Assembly: GCF_014196225.1 (NCBI RefSeq)
Contig: NZ_JACIDI010000005.1
Location: 124,001-188,000 of the forward strand
Origin: Bacteroides pyogenes
GTDB lineage: Bacteria; Bacteroidota; Bacteroidia; Bacteroidales; Bacteroidaceae
DNA: 64,000 nucleotides
Direction of reading: 5' to 3'
In this document: one piece after another, positions 53,901-62,593 of the stretch
How positions within the stretch are numbered: position 1 is the first letter of the stretch
How the letters are laid out: each line of letters opens with the position of its first letter
Program-made: the position numbers and the translations under genes
Notes under the pieces: generated by a model
Databases searched by the model: none
What the model was told of the DNA's origin: nothing
What the model saw: only the letters and a program-made list of their open reading frames with translations

Positions 53901-54349
53901 GTGGTGCCATGCGATGTTCCAGGCACAAAAACGGTAACTCCAATAATAGGTTCACCTGTTTGTCTATCGGTTACCCTGCCTTTAATACGCACCCTATTCT
54001 TATCATCTAATCTACCCTTCTGTACCACCTTGTTAAAAAGTAAAATGCAACTCTCCTGAAAGCGGAATCCCACATTTGTGTTTTGAAACAAATCCCGAAG
54101 CACTTTCTCAAGAGTTTTATTTCTCACATTCAAGCTAACCTTAAGGTTAGGATCTACAAACTCTTTACTGTAAGCCACATCCATCGAAGATTGTTTGCCA
54201 ATAATTTGCATGGCCTTTTCCAAAGAAACATCCCGCATTTTTACAGAAATTTTCTGGCTCTGAGCCAAGGCGGAAAGCGGAATGAAAAAACAAAATCCGC
54301 CTACCATACACCACAATCGGATGTATGAAAAAAAGTGTTTTTTTTCCAT
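50954..54349 (-). CDS. SusC/RagA-family TonB-linked outer membrane transporter with STN domain
   Basis: An 1131-residue transporter. After the signal peptide (ending SALAQS) come a secretin/TonB N-terminal signalling domain (~33-105), a carboxypeptidase-regulatory-like domain (IKGRVTDRQTGEPIIGVTVF, ~123-200), the plug (GVQKKVNLTGAVS, signature LKDASAAAIYGARAANGVIL near 305) and a 22-strand-type barrel. The STN domain is typical of transporters that signal through FecR to an ECF sigma factor, as encoded just upstream. Confidence 0.95.
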   Translation of the reverse strand: MEKKHFFSYIRLWCMVGGFCFFIPLSALAQSQKISVKMRDVSLEKAMQIIGKQSSMDVAYSKEFVDPNLKVSLNVRNKTLEKVLRDLFQNTNVGFRFQESCILLFNKVVQKGRLDDKNRVRIKGRVTDRQTGEPIIGVTVFVPGTSHGTTTDIDGNYSLNVPLGSTVTFSYIGYADFNREVREEGVLDVVLTEDAVTLDDVVVVGYGVQKKVNLTGAVSMVKGDALEDRPVPNLSSGLQGLLPGVTVTSSSGQPGAAPDIKIRGVNTINSSTSPLILIDGIAGGDMNLLNPSDIESISVLKDAASAAIYGARAANGVILITTKKGRKQEKAQIIYTGYVGFQAPTALPEEVNGRQYMELYNEAMSAAGFSKPYGEDAFAKYDSGESPNEYSNTDWVNELFKKNALQTGHSVSVRGGGEKSGYFMSYGYLNQDGLVVGDAFKSRRHNARISVNTELNNRLNLNGAVSFVDYYRTTSGFSGTSGVFRLAQRMSPLLPVKWKKQDENGVWHDTSYWATGSVINPLYVAYEGGTESRKSRTLNAIVEANLKIIEDLYLNGQYSANYYFRETDQFRPTLPEFDPNGVPDPDNEAMKNYVYQGHQDALTQSLQLTLNYKKNIKKHELGALLGYSQEWYDYSELDGSRKNILLDNIFVLDTGTEDLTNGGNKKDWALQSYFGRFNYAYDEKYLFEANMRIDGTSRFAKNNRWGYFPSFSAGWNFTKESFMQFAKPVLESGKLRVSWGELGNQNVGDSFYPYLTPIERVEKSYPIGGLNNVGFVQKKLGNKNIKWETIRMLNTGVDLNFMNNRLIMSFDWFKKENVNALVKPVYPTIVGVTKSAFLPFENMGKIENRGWEIDLAWRDRIGQVKYGANFNISDSKNKITDLGSSEPTLGNKIRRIGDAIGAYYGYLTDGLAQISDFEGKNDDGKYINPNFVVPKTSTGIVQPGDIKYRDISGPENIPDGIIDEYDKVVFGDPFPHYTYSFKGYLSWKGWDFSFYLQGVGKVNGYLEEEARHCFINDYSTPKVEHLDRWTPNNPSASYPRLYQGQTHNLLFSDYWLEDASYLRLKNIQLGYTFPKKWLVRLGISNLRAYVSADNLLTFTNYFGAYDPEVRETSGASYPQVKTYVFGMSVTF

Positions 54350-54384
54350 GAATAAAAATTTTGTAATTATTAGATTTATGGACT

Positions 54385-55320
54385 TTATTTTATCACATAC
54401 GCGTATTCTGATTTTTTTATGATTCGAACAGGAGTAATAGACTCCATCATCTTCAACACATTGCTAAGATCCCCTCCTTTGGTTGACAAATTATACGTAT
54501 AGCCTCGTATCTTATCGTTTTCAATCTCGAACGAGACATCAAACTGTCTGGAAAGCACTTTCAAAACAGATTCCAAGGTGGCATTTCGAAATGTCAGGCG
54601 ATTTTCCTTCCACCCAGAAGCTTCCTTATAATATTCATTCTTTGAAATCTTACAGCTACCATGCACTCTGTTGTATACTGCAGTTTGTCCGGGCCTCATG
54701 ATATGCAAAGCCGCATTCTCCATAAAACGCCCTATACTGATTTTCCCCTCATCCAAAGTTGTAATAACCTCCTCATCGCTTGGGTAAGCCGAAATATTGA
54801 AGCTTGTTCCTGTCACCTGCACTTGCAAATCTCCGGCAGTTACATAAAAAGGATGTTCGGGATCACTCTTTACTTCGAAATAAGCCTCGCCTTCGAGAGC
54901 TACCCTCCGCTCATTTCCCACAAACTGTTCCGGATATGTCAGCTTGGTATCCGAATTCAGCCACACACGACTTCCGTCGGTCAACATGACTATTATCTTA
55001 TCTCCTTTCAAAACTGCTACTTCCCGGCTTAGAGGCTTTTTCGAGCGACCCGCAAAGTTGTAAGTAAAATACCCGACATTACCGACCACCAGCAAAACAA
55101 CTGCAGTCCATTTCAACAGAAAAGCCAACGAATGACGCTTCCTTTTTTTCATCCGTGCATAAATATGGTCGTACGCCTCAAACTCGTCAAATTCCGGCAG
55201 ACTCTTTTTGCCCAGATCCAAAGGTTTGTTTTCCAATATCAAATTCACATCTTTGTCAAGATAACGTTCGATGTAATCTATGATTTCACTGTCTATACTA
55301 TATTTCTTCCCTCTCTGCAT
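54385..55320 (-). CDS. FecR-family anti-sigma factor
   Basis: A 311-residue inner-membrane regulator. It has a cytosolic N-terminal part with helices (DYIERYLDKDVN, ~1-60), one membrane segment (~66-86), a periplasmic FecR domain (LTDGSRVWLNSDTKLTYPEQ, then RVALEGEAYFEV) and a C-terminal DUF4974-like region (RLTFRNATLESVLKVLSRQF). It should hold the ECF sigma factor until the SusC STN domain signals ligand binding. Confidence 0.92.
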   Translation of the reverse strand: MQRGKKYSIDSEIIDYIERYLDKDVNLILENKPLDLGKKSLPEFDEFEAYDHIYARMKKRKRHSLAFLLKWTAVVLLVVGNVGYFTYNFAGRSKKPLSREVAVLKGDKIIVMLTDGSRVWLNSDTKLTYPEQFVGNERRVALEGEAYFEVKSDPEHPFYVTAGDLQVQVTGTSFNISAYPSDEEVITTLDEGKISIGRFMENAALHIMRPGQTAVYNRVHGSCKISKNEYYKEASGWKENRLTFRNATLESVLKVLSRQFDVSFEIENDKIRGYTYNLSTKGGDLSNVLKMMESITPVRIIKKSEYAYVIK

Positions 55321-55384
55321 TTTATCAGCTCTTTATACATAATACACAAAGGAAACTCAAAAGTATGATATGAAAATAAAAAAA

Positions 55385-55963
55385 TTATAGAAGGAGCAAA
55401 CATAATGTAGCGGCTTCCCGAATCCAAAACTTAATTTGCTTGAGCGATTGGCTGTATTGAAATTTAATTGTGTTCACCGAAAGTCCCAGTACATCGGCAA
55501 TTTCCTGATTAGAATATTTTCCGGATATTTTCATAAAAAAGATTTTCTTTCTCTGGGGCGAAAGTTTATCCACTACATGCTTAATCAACTCCAGTTGTTC
55601 TTGTTCCAGCTCTTGCTCTTCAACATCGCCGCCATCAATATAGTTCAACATCTCAAGGCAGTCTTCCAATACAAAAATGTTGGTTTTCGAATCACGTAAA
55701 ATATTCAGCAAATCATTCTTTAGCATAGTAAACAGCAGATGGTTGATAGGAATATCCTCTTGCAGATCTTCCCGCTTAAGCCATAACTTCATAAATAAGT
55801 TTTGAACGGCATCTTCCGCCAATGTCTTATTACAAAGATACTTAAAAGACAAGATGTAAGCCTGCCGGGCATATTTCTTGTAAATCACAGTAAAAGCAAG
55901 GCAATTGCCACGCTTCAGCTGTGCCACTAACGCTTTTTCCTCTATCGATAACATCTCTTTCAT
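55385..55963 (-). CDS. ECF-type RNA polymerase sigma factor
   Basis: 192 residues from the ATG at 55963 (MKEMLSIEEKALVAQL). Longer frames reach 55990 and 56065, but a TATCTTTG box at 56003-56010 would start the mRNA near 55998. Region 2 is LAFTVIYKKYARQAYILSFK and AEDAVQNLFMKLWLKREDL; region 4 is LSPQRKKIFFMKISGKYSNQ and EIADVLGLSVNTIKFQYSQS. It probably activates the SusC promoter in response to the glycan. The end is unusually hydrophobic (ATLCLLLL). Confidence 0.9.
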   Translation of the reverse strand: MKEMLSIEEKALVAQLKRGNCLAFTVIYKKYARQAYILSFKYLCNKTLAEDAVQNLFMKLWLKREDLQEDIPINHLLFTMLKNDLLNILRDSKTNIFVLEDCLEMLNYIDGGDVEEQELEQEQLELIKHVVDKLSPQRKKIFFMKISGKYSNQEIADVLGLSVNTIKFQYSQSLKQIKFWIREAATLCLLLL

Positions 55964-56002
55964 ATCCAAGCCACTATCAAACCAACTCATTTGCTTTCTC
56001 CA

Positions 56003-56010
56003 CAAAGATA
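56003..56010 (-). promoter_or_regulatory. -7 box for the ECF sigma gene (TATCTTTG)
   Basis: TATCTTTG on the minus strand, 40 bases before the ATG at 55963. A TTTG at 56026-56029 is only 15 bases away, short for a -33 element. Confidence 0.5.
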
Positions 56011-56188
56011 ATGAATATCTCCCTACAAAAAAACGATACTCCGATTCACATCGGAGTACCGTCACAACACAAACACAAAATAAAACACGACAAAACTACT
56101 ACTCAATCGGGACGTTCGTGCCGGGGAGGCACAGCTACCTTCAACACATATTCACATACACACTGACGGTCCGATCCCGATCGGTTAC

Positions 56189-56205
56189 AAGAGCCAAGGG
56201 CTCTT
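56189..56205 (-). terminator. Stem-loop after galE
   Basis: AAGAGCC-AAG-GGCTCTT forms a 7-bp stem with a 3-base loop, 16 bases beyond the galE stop. A second small repeat (CCGATC-CC-GATCGG) is adjacent. The T-tract is poor. Confidence 0.45.
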
Positions 56206-56220
56206 ATTCTGCTGAAATTA

Positions 56221-57255
56221 TTATTGTATACCTCTTTCACGAAGTTTCAATTGCCAATCCCACGCAGACCGCAACGTATCTTCCAACGTTTCTACCGCTT
56301 TCCACCCGAGCTCGTTATTGGCAAAGTCCGGATTGGCCCACACCTTCTCGATATCTCCCGCACGACGGCCTACAATCTGATAATTCAGTTTTACTCCGGT
56401 AGCTTTCTCAAATCCCCGGATCAACTCCAATACGGAAACTCCGCGTCCCGTACCGATATTGAAGACTTCCACTTTCTCTTTCTGGGCCTTCTCCAAGATG
56501 CGGCGGATAGCTATCACATGTGCTTTTGCCAGATCCACCACATTGATGAAATCGCGGATGCAAGACCCGTCGGGGGTGTTGTAATCATCTCCGAACACAC
56601 TCAGTTTTTCACGGATACCGATCGCCGTTTGAGTGAGGTAAGGAACAAGATTCTGTGGCACTCCACTGGGAAGCTCGCCCAGCAATGCCGTGGGATGCGC
56701 GCCGATCGGATTGAAGTAACGCAGCATGATCGCGTTTATCGGAGCCCCCGAAGCCACCGTATCGCGAATAATTTCCTCATTGATCTGTTTCGTATTTCCG
56801 TAGGGAGATTCCGCTTTCTTAATCGGCGCTTTCTCCGTTACCGGCAATTCATCAGGCTGACCGTATACCGTGCAGGAAGAAGAAAAAACAATTCCTTCCA
56901 CTCCATGTTTGGGCATCAATTCGAGCAGGTTGATCAGAGAAACCAAATTGTTTCGATAATAAAGCAGCGGTTTCTCGACCGATTCGCCCACCGCTTTGCT
57001 GGCAGCAAAGTGAATGATTGCTTTGATCCCTTTATATTTGGCAAACAAAGCATCAAGTCCGGCAAAATCCAGACAGTCCAGCTTTTCGAAAGCAGGGCGG
57101 ATACCTGATACCTTTTCAATGTTGTCAACCACGTCGGCACTTGAATTCGACAGATTATCTATAATTACGACTTCGTATCCGCTGTTTTGCAGCTCTACAA
57201 CGGTATGAGAGCCGATATATCCTGTTCCCCCCGTTACTAAAATTCTTTCTTTCAT
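56221..57255 (-). CDS. galE: UDP-glucose 4-epimerase
   Basis: 344 residues from the ATG at 57255 (MKERILVTGGTGYIGSH), preceded by GGAGATAAT. An ATG at 57300 overlaps the -7 box and is rejected. It is a Rossmann-fold SDR interconverting UDP-glucose and UDP-galactose. NAD motif GGTGYIG, catalytic Ser region (VFSSSCTVYG) and YxxxK (YGNTK) are intact; the substrate stretch RYFNPIGAHP follows. It is encoded alone between the rnf cluster and the PUL regulators. Confidence 0.95.
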   Translation of the reverse strand: MKERILVTGGTGYIGSHTVVELQNSGYEVVIIDNLSNSSADVVDNIEKVSGIRPAFEKLDCLDFAGLDALFAKYKGIKAIIHFAASKAVGESVEKPLLYYRNNLVSLINLLELMPKHGVEGIVFSSSCTVYGQPDELPVTEKAPIKKAESPYGNTKQINEEIIRDTVASGAPINAIMLRYFNPIGAHPTALLGELPSGVPQNLVPYLTQTAIGIREKLSVFGDDYNTPDGSCIRDFINVVDLAKAHVIAIRRILEKAQKEKVEVFNIGTGRGVSVLELIRGFEKATGVKLNYQIVGRRAGDIEKVWANPDFANNELGWKAVETLEDTLRSAWDWQLKLRERGIQ

Positions 57256-57299
57256 ATTATCTCCGGCGATTGGTTCATCGTTTCCTTCCGTTCGATTCA

Positions 57300-57307
57300 C
57301 AAAAATA
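57300..57307 (-). promoter_or_regulatory. -7 box for galE (TATTTTTG)
   Basis: TATTTTTG on the minus strand gives a start near 57295, about 40 bases before the galE ATG, and separates galE from rnfA. Confidence 0.6.
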
Positions 57308-57367
57308 TAGAATTAAAACGAAAAACCAATCATATTATGTAAAAAGTTATAAAATAAAATCCTTTTT

Positions 57368-57940
57368 TTATACGACGCCCGAAAAGCCCATGAATGCCAT
57401 TGCCAGCAGACCGGCGGTAATCAGAGCGATAGGGGTTCCCCGCATGGCTTTCGGCACTTTTACCAGACTCATCTGCTCGCGCAGCCCCGCAAAAAGAATC
57501 AGAGCCAGGCCGAATCCCAGAGCGGTGGAAAAAGCATATACCACACCGGTCAGCAGATCATAGTCTTTCTGAATCACCAGAATGGCGACACCCAGGATAC
57601 AGCAGTTGGTCGTAATCAATGGCAGGAAAACTCCCAGCGCCTGATACAGGGCGGGCGACACTTTCTTCAGGATAATCTCCACCATCTGCACCAGAGCGGC
57701 AATGACCAGAATGAACGTGATGGTTTGCAGATATCCTAATCCGAAAGCGTCCAGCACGAACTTCTGAATGAGGAAAGTCACAATGGTAGCGATTGTCAAT
57801 ACGAATGTAACCGCAGCGCTCATGCCCATTGCCGTTTCCACTTTCTTCGAAACTCCCAGAAACGGGCAGATTCCCAGAAATTGCGACAATACGATGTTGT
57901 TCACAAAGATTGCCGAGATAAAAATCAATATATATTCCAT
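57368..57940 (-). CDS. rnfA: Rnf electron transport complex subunit A
   Basis: A 190-residue inner-membrane protein with six hydrophobic segments, starting MEYILIFISAIFVNNIVLSQ and FLGICPFLGVSKK, the RnfA hallmark. Cysteines in GICPF and TTNCCILGVA fit the membrane Fe-S site described for RnfA/RnfE. The complex couples ferredoxin:NAD+ electron transfer to Na+ or H+ movement. It is the last gene of the cluster. Confidence 0.94.
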   Translation of the reverse strand: MEYILIFISAIFVNNIVLSQFLGICPFLGVSKKVETAMGMSAAVTFVLTIATIVTFLIQKFVLDAFGLGYLQTITFILVIAALVQMVEIILKKVSPALYQALGVFLPLITTNCCILGVAILVIQKDYDLLTGVVYAFSTALGFGLALILFAGLREQMSLVKVPKAMRGTPIALITAGLLAMAFMGFSGVV

Positions 57941-57974
57941 AATGAATTCCTAATTATCGAGTTATCAATTACAT

Positions 57975-58559
57975 TCAGGCTTTTTTCAGGCTGTTGATCA
58001 CCGCGATGAGGTATCCCAGTGCGATGAACGCGCCGGGAGCCAGTACGAACAGCAGCATGCCGTACTCTTCGGGCAGAATCGCCAGATTGAACACCTTGCC
58101 TGTTCCCAAAAATTCGCGCACAGCTCCCAGCAGCGTCAGCGCGAATGTGAAGCCGAGCCCCATCCCTATGCCGTCGAACATCGCGGCCACCGGATTATTC
58201 TTCGCGGCGAAGGCTTCGGCACGGCCCAATACGATACAGTTCACCACGATCAGCGGGATAAAAAGCCCCAACGTAGCATACAGTTCGGGCACATAAGCCT
58301 GCATAATCATCTGAAGCAGGGTCACGAACGAAGCGATAACCACAATAAACGAAGGAATACGCACCATATCGGGAATCAGTTTCTTCACCGACGAAATCAC
58401 CACGTTCGAGCAAATAAGCACAAACATGGTAGCCAGCCCCATGCCCATGCCGTTGATGGCGGAAGAGGTCGTACCCAACGTAGGACACATACCGAGCAGG
58501 AGCACAAAAATGGGATTTTCTTTAAGAATCCCGTTTATCATTACTTTCAAGTTATCCAT
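57975..58559 (-). CDS. rnfE: Rnf electron transport complex subunit E
   Basis: A 194-residue membrane protein, homologue of RnfA with inverted topology. Motifs are NPIFVLLLGMCPTLGTTSSA near the start and VVNCIVLGRAEAFAAKN in the middle, each with the cysteine used in the shared membrane Fe-S site. It begins 17 bases after rnfG. Confidence 0.94.
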   Translation of the reverse strand: MDNLKVMINGILKENPIFVLLLGMCPTLGTTSSAINGMGMGLATMFVLICSNVVISSVKKLIPDMVRIPSFIVVIASFVTLLQMIMQAYVPELYATLGLFIPLIVVNCIVLGRAEAFAAKNNPVAAMFDGIGMGLGFTFALTLLGAVREFLGTGKVFNLAILPEEYGMLLFVLAPGAFIALGYLIAVINSLKKA

Positions 58560-58576
58560 AGCTGTCTTCTCCTTTC

Positions 58577-59293
58577 TTAATAAATAGAATCATTAGCCGT
58601 CTCTTCGCCCGCAGGTGCGGCGGAAAGCTCGTTTTTCTGCGACGCTCCGGTAACTGCGTTCACATCCGATTCACCTTCCCGGTAAGCCTGGTAAGCGGCA
58701 TTCACAGCATTCAGGAAAGCGCGTGAAGTGATGGTCGAGGCCGTGATGGCATCCACTTGCCCCCCGTCTTTGTTCACTTTCAGTTCTCCTTCTCCCGGGT
58801 TCAGGCCCAGAATCGACTTCGGACTACTTCCGTGCAGTACTCCCTTCTCTCCTTTCGACGGAGAATACGCTCCGAACCATTTGTCGGCTTTCGAGCCCAG
58901 TCCCGGCGTTTCGGCGTGGGCCAGCAACGAGTAGTTGTAAATCCTGCCTTCGGCATCGAAGCCCACCAGCACTTTCAGTTCGCCGCCGAATCCCATCGAC
59001 TTCGACTCCACCGCGCTGCCTATCCATTCTCCGTCTTTCTTGGCGGGATACACAATGAAGTTCACTATTTTCTTTCCGTCTTTTTCACCGAAAAGAGTAT
59101 CGCTTTCTTCCACCGGATTGTTCGTAAACTCCGGAAGCACCTCTTTCAGGGCTTGATTCAGAGCCTTGGCATTGGCTTCGGCTATCGGTCCTTTCGTCAG
59201 CTCGTTCACCCAGGCAAGCAGAGACACCGAAACCACCGTGACGCCCGTCAGCACGAGCAACATATTCTTTAAAGATGATTGTAACTTTTTCAT
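58577..59293 (-). CDS. rnfG: Rnf electron transport complex subunit G (FMN-binding)
   Basis: A 238-residue protein with one N-terminal membrane anchor (~11-29) and a periplasmic FMN-binding domain. The covalent-FMN site is seen as DAITASTITSRAFLNAV (second Thr of the motif, about residue 187), preceded by ETPGLGSKADKWFG. A ~30-residue low-complexity tail ends it. The start overlaps the rnfD stop by four bases (ATGA). Confidence 0.92.
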   Translation of the reverse strand: MKKLQSSLKNMLLVLTGVTVVSVSLLAWVNELTKGPIAEANAKALNQALKEVLPEFTNNPVEESDTLFGEKDGKKIVNFIVYPAKKDGEWIGSAVESKSMGFGGELKVLVGFDAEGRIYNYSLLAHAETPGLGSKADKWFGAYSPSKGEKGVLHGSSPKSILGLNPGEGELKVNKDGGQVDAITASTITSRAFLNAVNAAYQAYREGESDVNAVTGASQKNELSAAPAGEETANDSIY

Positions 59294-60282
59294 TTCTTCT
59301 TAGCCACCTCCCCGAAGCGTTTAGGTTTACAATAAGTATTAATGAGCGGAGTGAACGCGTTCATAATGAGAATCGCGAACGACATCCCTTCGGGATAAGC
59401 GCCAAACAAACGAATAACGACTGTCAGCAGACCGATGCAAACACCGTAAATCAGCATTCCTTTCTTGCTCATCGGCGAAGTCACGTAATCGGTAGCCATA
59501 AACACCGCTCCCAACATCAGTCCTCCCGAAAGCAACTGCATCATCGGCGATACGTATTTCACGGGGTCAGCCAGATGCATCAACCCTGCAAACACAAATA
59601 CGGTAGCAAAGATAGATACGGGAATATGCCAGGTGATAATCTTCTTCCAGAGCATGTAAACGAGCCCGAATAGCAACGCCAGCGCACTCACCTCGCCGAT
59701 ACATCCGCCGCTCTGCCCGATCAGCAGGCTGAAAGCATCGGGTAATTCGGCCAAAGCGGCCGTATTTCCGTGAATGGCCTGCTTCATCAACGCCAGCGGA
59801 GTGGCCGCCGTAGTAGCGTCGGTGTAAGCCGTCAGTTGTCCCGCTACGGGCCAGCTGGTCATCTGCACGGGAAACGAGAGCAGCAGGAACACACGTCCCG
59901 CCAACGCCGGGTTGAAAGGATTGCAACCCAGTCCGCCGAACGACATTTTCCCTACGCCGATAGCGAACAGAGCACCCAGAACGATGATCCATAGAGGCAG
60001 GTTCGACGGCAGGTTGAATGCGAGCAGTACGCCCGTAATCATGGCCGAACCGTCGAGTATCGTCGTTTCCGGTTGTTTCATTAAGAATTTAACGATCGCC
60101 CATTCGAACAACAGGCAGGCCGCCACCGAAGTAGCCGTTACGATGAGGGCTCCCAGCCCGAAAAAATAGAGAGACACCAGAAAAGCCGGCACAAGCGCGA
60201 TGAGCACCCCGTACATGTTTTTCTGTATGCTGTCTCCGCTATGCACGTGGGGCGACAGTGATACGATCAATTTATTTTCCAT
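59290..60282 (-). CDS. rnfD: Rnf electron transport complex subunit D
   Basis: A 330-residue membrane subunit with about ten hydrophobic segments. It begins MENKLIVSLSPHVHSGDSIQ, has GLGCNPFNPALAGRVFLLLS, and the covalent flavin site DATTAATPLAL (near 180). The last segment LFGAYPEGMSFAILIMNAFT is typical. It belongs to the cluster, 6 bases after rnfC. Confidence 0.94.
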   Translation of the reverse strand: MENKLIVSLSPHVHSGDSIQKNMYGVLIALVPAFLVSLYFFGLGALIVTATSVAACLLFEWAIVKFLMKQPETTILDGSAMITGVLLAFNLPSNLPLWIIVLGALFAIGVGKMSFGGLGCNPFNPALAGRVFLLLSFPVQMTSWPVAGQLTAYTDATTAATPLALMKQAIHGNTAALAELPDAFSLLIGQSGGCIGEVSALALLFGLVYMLWKKIITWHIPVSIFATVFVFAGLMHLADPVKYVSPMMQLLSGGLMLGAVFMATDYVTSPMSKKGMLIYGVCIGLLTVVIRLFGAYPEGMSFAILIMNAFTPLINTYCKPKRFGEVAKKK

Positions 60283-60288
60283 ATTCCT

Positions 60289-61626
60289 TTATTTTTTAAC
60301 TTGACGTGCACGAATCATCGCTCCCACCTTTCCTTTACCCAGACGGCAATAGTCCAGCAACGGCCGATTGGCGGGACAGGTAAACTGGCACGACCCGCAC
60401 TCGATGCAATCCATGATCTTTTCTTTTTCCATTCTTTCAAAATCTCCGTTTTCCGACAAAGCCCCGAGCAGATAAGGCTCCAGCCCCATGGGGCAAGCGT
60501 TTACGCACTTCGAGCAGCGGATGCAAGTCTGCACCCTGCCCCGCTTCGCTTCTTTGCGGTTCATGATCAGGATACCCGAACTTCCTTTCGCGATGGGAAC
60601 TTCGACATTCATCAAAGCCTTTCCCATCATCGGGCCGCCTCCTATCACCTTTCCGGTATCCTCGGGCAGTCCGCCGCAAGCGTCTATCAGCTGGCTCATC
60701 GGCGTACCTACGCGCACCAGGAAATTCGAAGGTTTCGCCACCGATTTTCCCGTCACCGTAATCACCCGTTCGAACAGGGGTTTGTTCTTCTGCACCGCTT
60801 CGTACACGGCAAAAGCCGTTCCTACGTTCTGCACCACCGCGCCCGTCGAGATGGGTAGCGCGCCGCTAGCCACCTGCCGCTTCGTAATGGCGTCTATCAG
60901 TTGCTTCTCACCGCCTTGAGGATATTGCACCTTCAGCGGAATCACCTCGATGCCCGCATACGTCGAAGCCACCTTTGTCATTAGCTTGATGGCGTCCGGC
61001 TTGTTGTTCTCAATTCCGATGAACGCCTTGTTCACTTTCACCGCTTTCATCAGAATGGAAACGCCCACCATGATTTCCTCCGCATGTTCCAGCATCAGCT
61101 GATGGTCGGCAGTCAGGTACGGTTCGCACTCCACCGCGTTGATAATTAAGCATTCCGCCTTGAACGACGGCGGCGGAGTCAGCTTCACTTGAGCAGGGAA
61201 ACAAGCCCCTCCTAATCCCACGATGCCTGCATCGGCAATTTTTTTCACAATTTCTTCGGACGACAATTCGCACTCTTTCACCAATGTCGTGCTCCGGTCT
61301 ATCGTCTCTTCCCACTCATCGCCTTCCACATCTATATAAATGGCAGGCTTCGCATAGCCGCTGGCATCTACCACCGTATCTATCTTCACCACTTTCCCGC
61401 TCACGGAAGAATGGATGGCAGCCGAAACGAAACCGGAAGGTTCGGCAATCTTCGTGCCCACCTTCACCATATCCCCCTTGCCTACCACAGGACGGGCAGG
61501 AGCGCCGATATGCTGTCCCAGCAGGATGATTGCCTTTTGGGGAACCTCCGCCGCGATAATGGGTTGATGTGCCGACAGTTTATTTTCGTGTGGATGAACT
61601 CCACCGATTGAAAATGTCTTTAGCAT
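60289..61626 (-). CDS. rnfC: Rnf electron transport complex subunit C
   Basis: 445 residues from the ATG at 61626 (MLKTFSIGGVHPHENK), where the conserved RnfC start lies; a longer frame to 61749 runs into rnfB and is rejected. It has a soluble NADH/FMN-binding core (GLGGACFPAQVKL, NAVECEPYLTADHQLM) and two 4Fe-4S motifs, CIRCSKCVNACP from 368 and CIECGSCQFTCP from 407. It links NAD to the membrane subunits. Confidence 0.95.
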   Translation of the reverse strand: MLKTFSIGGVHPHENKLSAHQPIIAAEVPQKAIILLGQHIGAPARPVVGKGDMVKVGTKIAEPSGFVSAAIHSSVSGKVVKIDTVVDASGYAKPAIYIDVEGDEWEETIDRSTTLVKECELSSEEIVKKIADAGIVGLGGACFPAQVKLTPPPSFKAECLIINAVECEPYLTADHQLMLEHAEEIMVGVSILMKAVKVNKAFIGIENNKPDAIKLMTKVASTYAGIEVIPLKVQYPQGGEKQLIDAITKRQVASGALPISTGAVVQNVGTAFAVYEAVQKNKPLFERVITVTGKSVAKPSNFLVRVGTPMSQLIDACGGLPEDTGKVIGGGPMMGKALMNVEVPIAKGSSGILIMNRKEAKRGRVQTCIRCSKCVNACPMGLEPYLLGALSENGDFERMEKEKIMDCIECGSCQFTCPANRPLLDYCRLGKGKVGAMIRARQVKK

Positions 61627-61702
61627 ACAATTCTGTATTATAATTCTGTTGATTTCTTCTTTTTTTAAAAAAAGCCGGAGTTTTTCCGAAGCCGGCCGTT
61701 CA

Positions 61703-62581
61703 CTATGCCCCCGCGCCTTGATTTGCCGCCTCTCCGGCCACCATCTCAACTTCCTTCGGCTTACGCGGAGGGAAATTCAGTTCGATGATCGTATGCTGCG
61801 GGCAAACCTCCACGCACTTGCGGCACGATTTGCATTTGTACGGATCGATATAAGCCAAATTGCTTTCGAGAGCAATCGCCTCGAACGGACAAGTCTTTAC
61901 ACACTTGCCGCAACCGATACAACTTACCGCACATGCCTTGCGTGCCGTCGCTCCCTTGTCTTTATTCACGCAGGATATGTACACGCGACGCGATTTCTTC
62001 CCTTTGGGGCGTATTTCTATAATCAATTTCGGACAAGCTTTCACGCAAGCCTCGCAAGCTGTACACTTCTCTTCGTCGACTTCCGGCAACCCTGTTTCGG
62101 GATTCATGTGAATCGCGTCGAACTGGCAGGCATCCACGCAATCTCCGCATCCCAGACAACCGTAGCTGCATCCCGTCTCGCCTCCGTACAGCGAAGCGGC
62201 GATCGCACAGCTTCTGGCACCGTCGTATTGGTTGATACGCGGGCGATTGGCGCAAGTTCCGTTACATCTCACCACCGCCACCTTCGGTTCGCTTTCAGTA
62301 GCCGCCAGTCCCAGAATGTCTGCAATCTGTGCCATAACAAGCTGTCCGCCTACGGGGCAGTACTTTCCCTCCAGCGAACCCGCTTTCACACAAGCGTCGG
62401 CAAAACCGCTGCATCCGGGGTAACCACATCCGCCGCAATTGGCCTGAGGCAATACTTCCCCTACCTGCGCAATCCGCGGATCTTCATACACAGCAAATTT
62501 CTTGGAGGCCGCATAAAGCACGGCAGCCAGCACCAGCGCTATGGAACCCAACGAAACCACTGCAATCAGAATCAAATTCAT
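61703..62581 (-). CDS. rnfB: Rnf electron transport complex subunit B (polyferredoxin)
   Basis: A 292-residue subunit with an N-terminal membrane anchor (~4-24). It has the CGGCGYPGCSGFADAC cluster motif (~49-63), then four ferredoxin-type motifs: CLGCGDCVDACQF, CTACEACVKACP, CIGCGKCVKTCPF and CKSCRKCVEVCP. Electrons from ferredoxin enter here. A short Ala/Gly-rich tail ends the protein. It is first of the rnf genes, 12 bases after rseC. Confidence 0.95.
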   Translation of the reverse strand: MNLILIAVVSLGSIALVLAAVLYAASKKFAVYEDPRIAQVGEVLPQANCGGCGYPGCSGFADACVKAGSLEGKYCPVGGQLVMAQIADILGLAATESEPKVAVVRCNGTCANRPRINQYDGARSCAIAASLYGGETGCSYGCLGCGDCVDACQFDAIHMNPETGLPEVDEEKCTACEACVKACPKLIIEIRPKGKKSRRVYISCVNKDKGATARKACAVSCIGCGKCVKTCPFEAIALESNLAYIDPYKCKSCRKCVEVCPQHTIIELNFPPRKPKEVEMVAGEAANQGAGA

Positions 62582-62593
62582 AATGTTTGTTAG

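Noticed and set aside
55385..56065. Longer start of the sigma factor at 56065
   Set aside because: It would begin upstream of the likely transcript start set by the -7 box at 56003-56010, and region 2 of sigma factors needs no such extension.
60289..61749. Longer start for rnfC at 61749
   Set aside because: The added 41 residues overlap rnfB and have no family resemblance, while the conserved RnfC start is at 61626.
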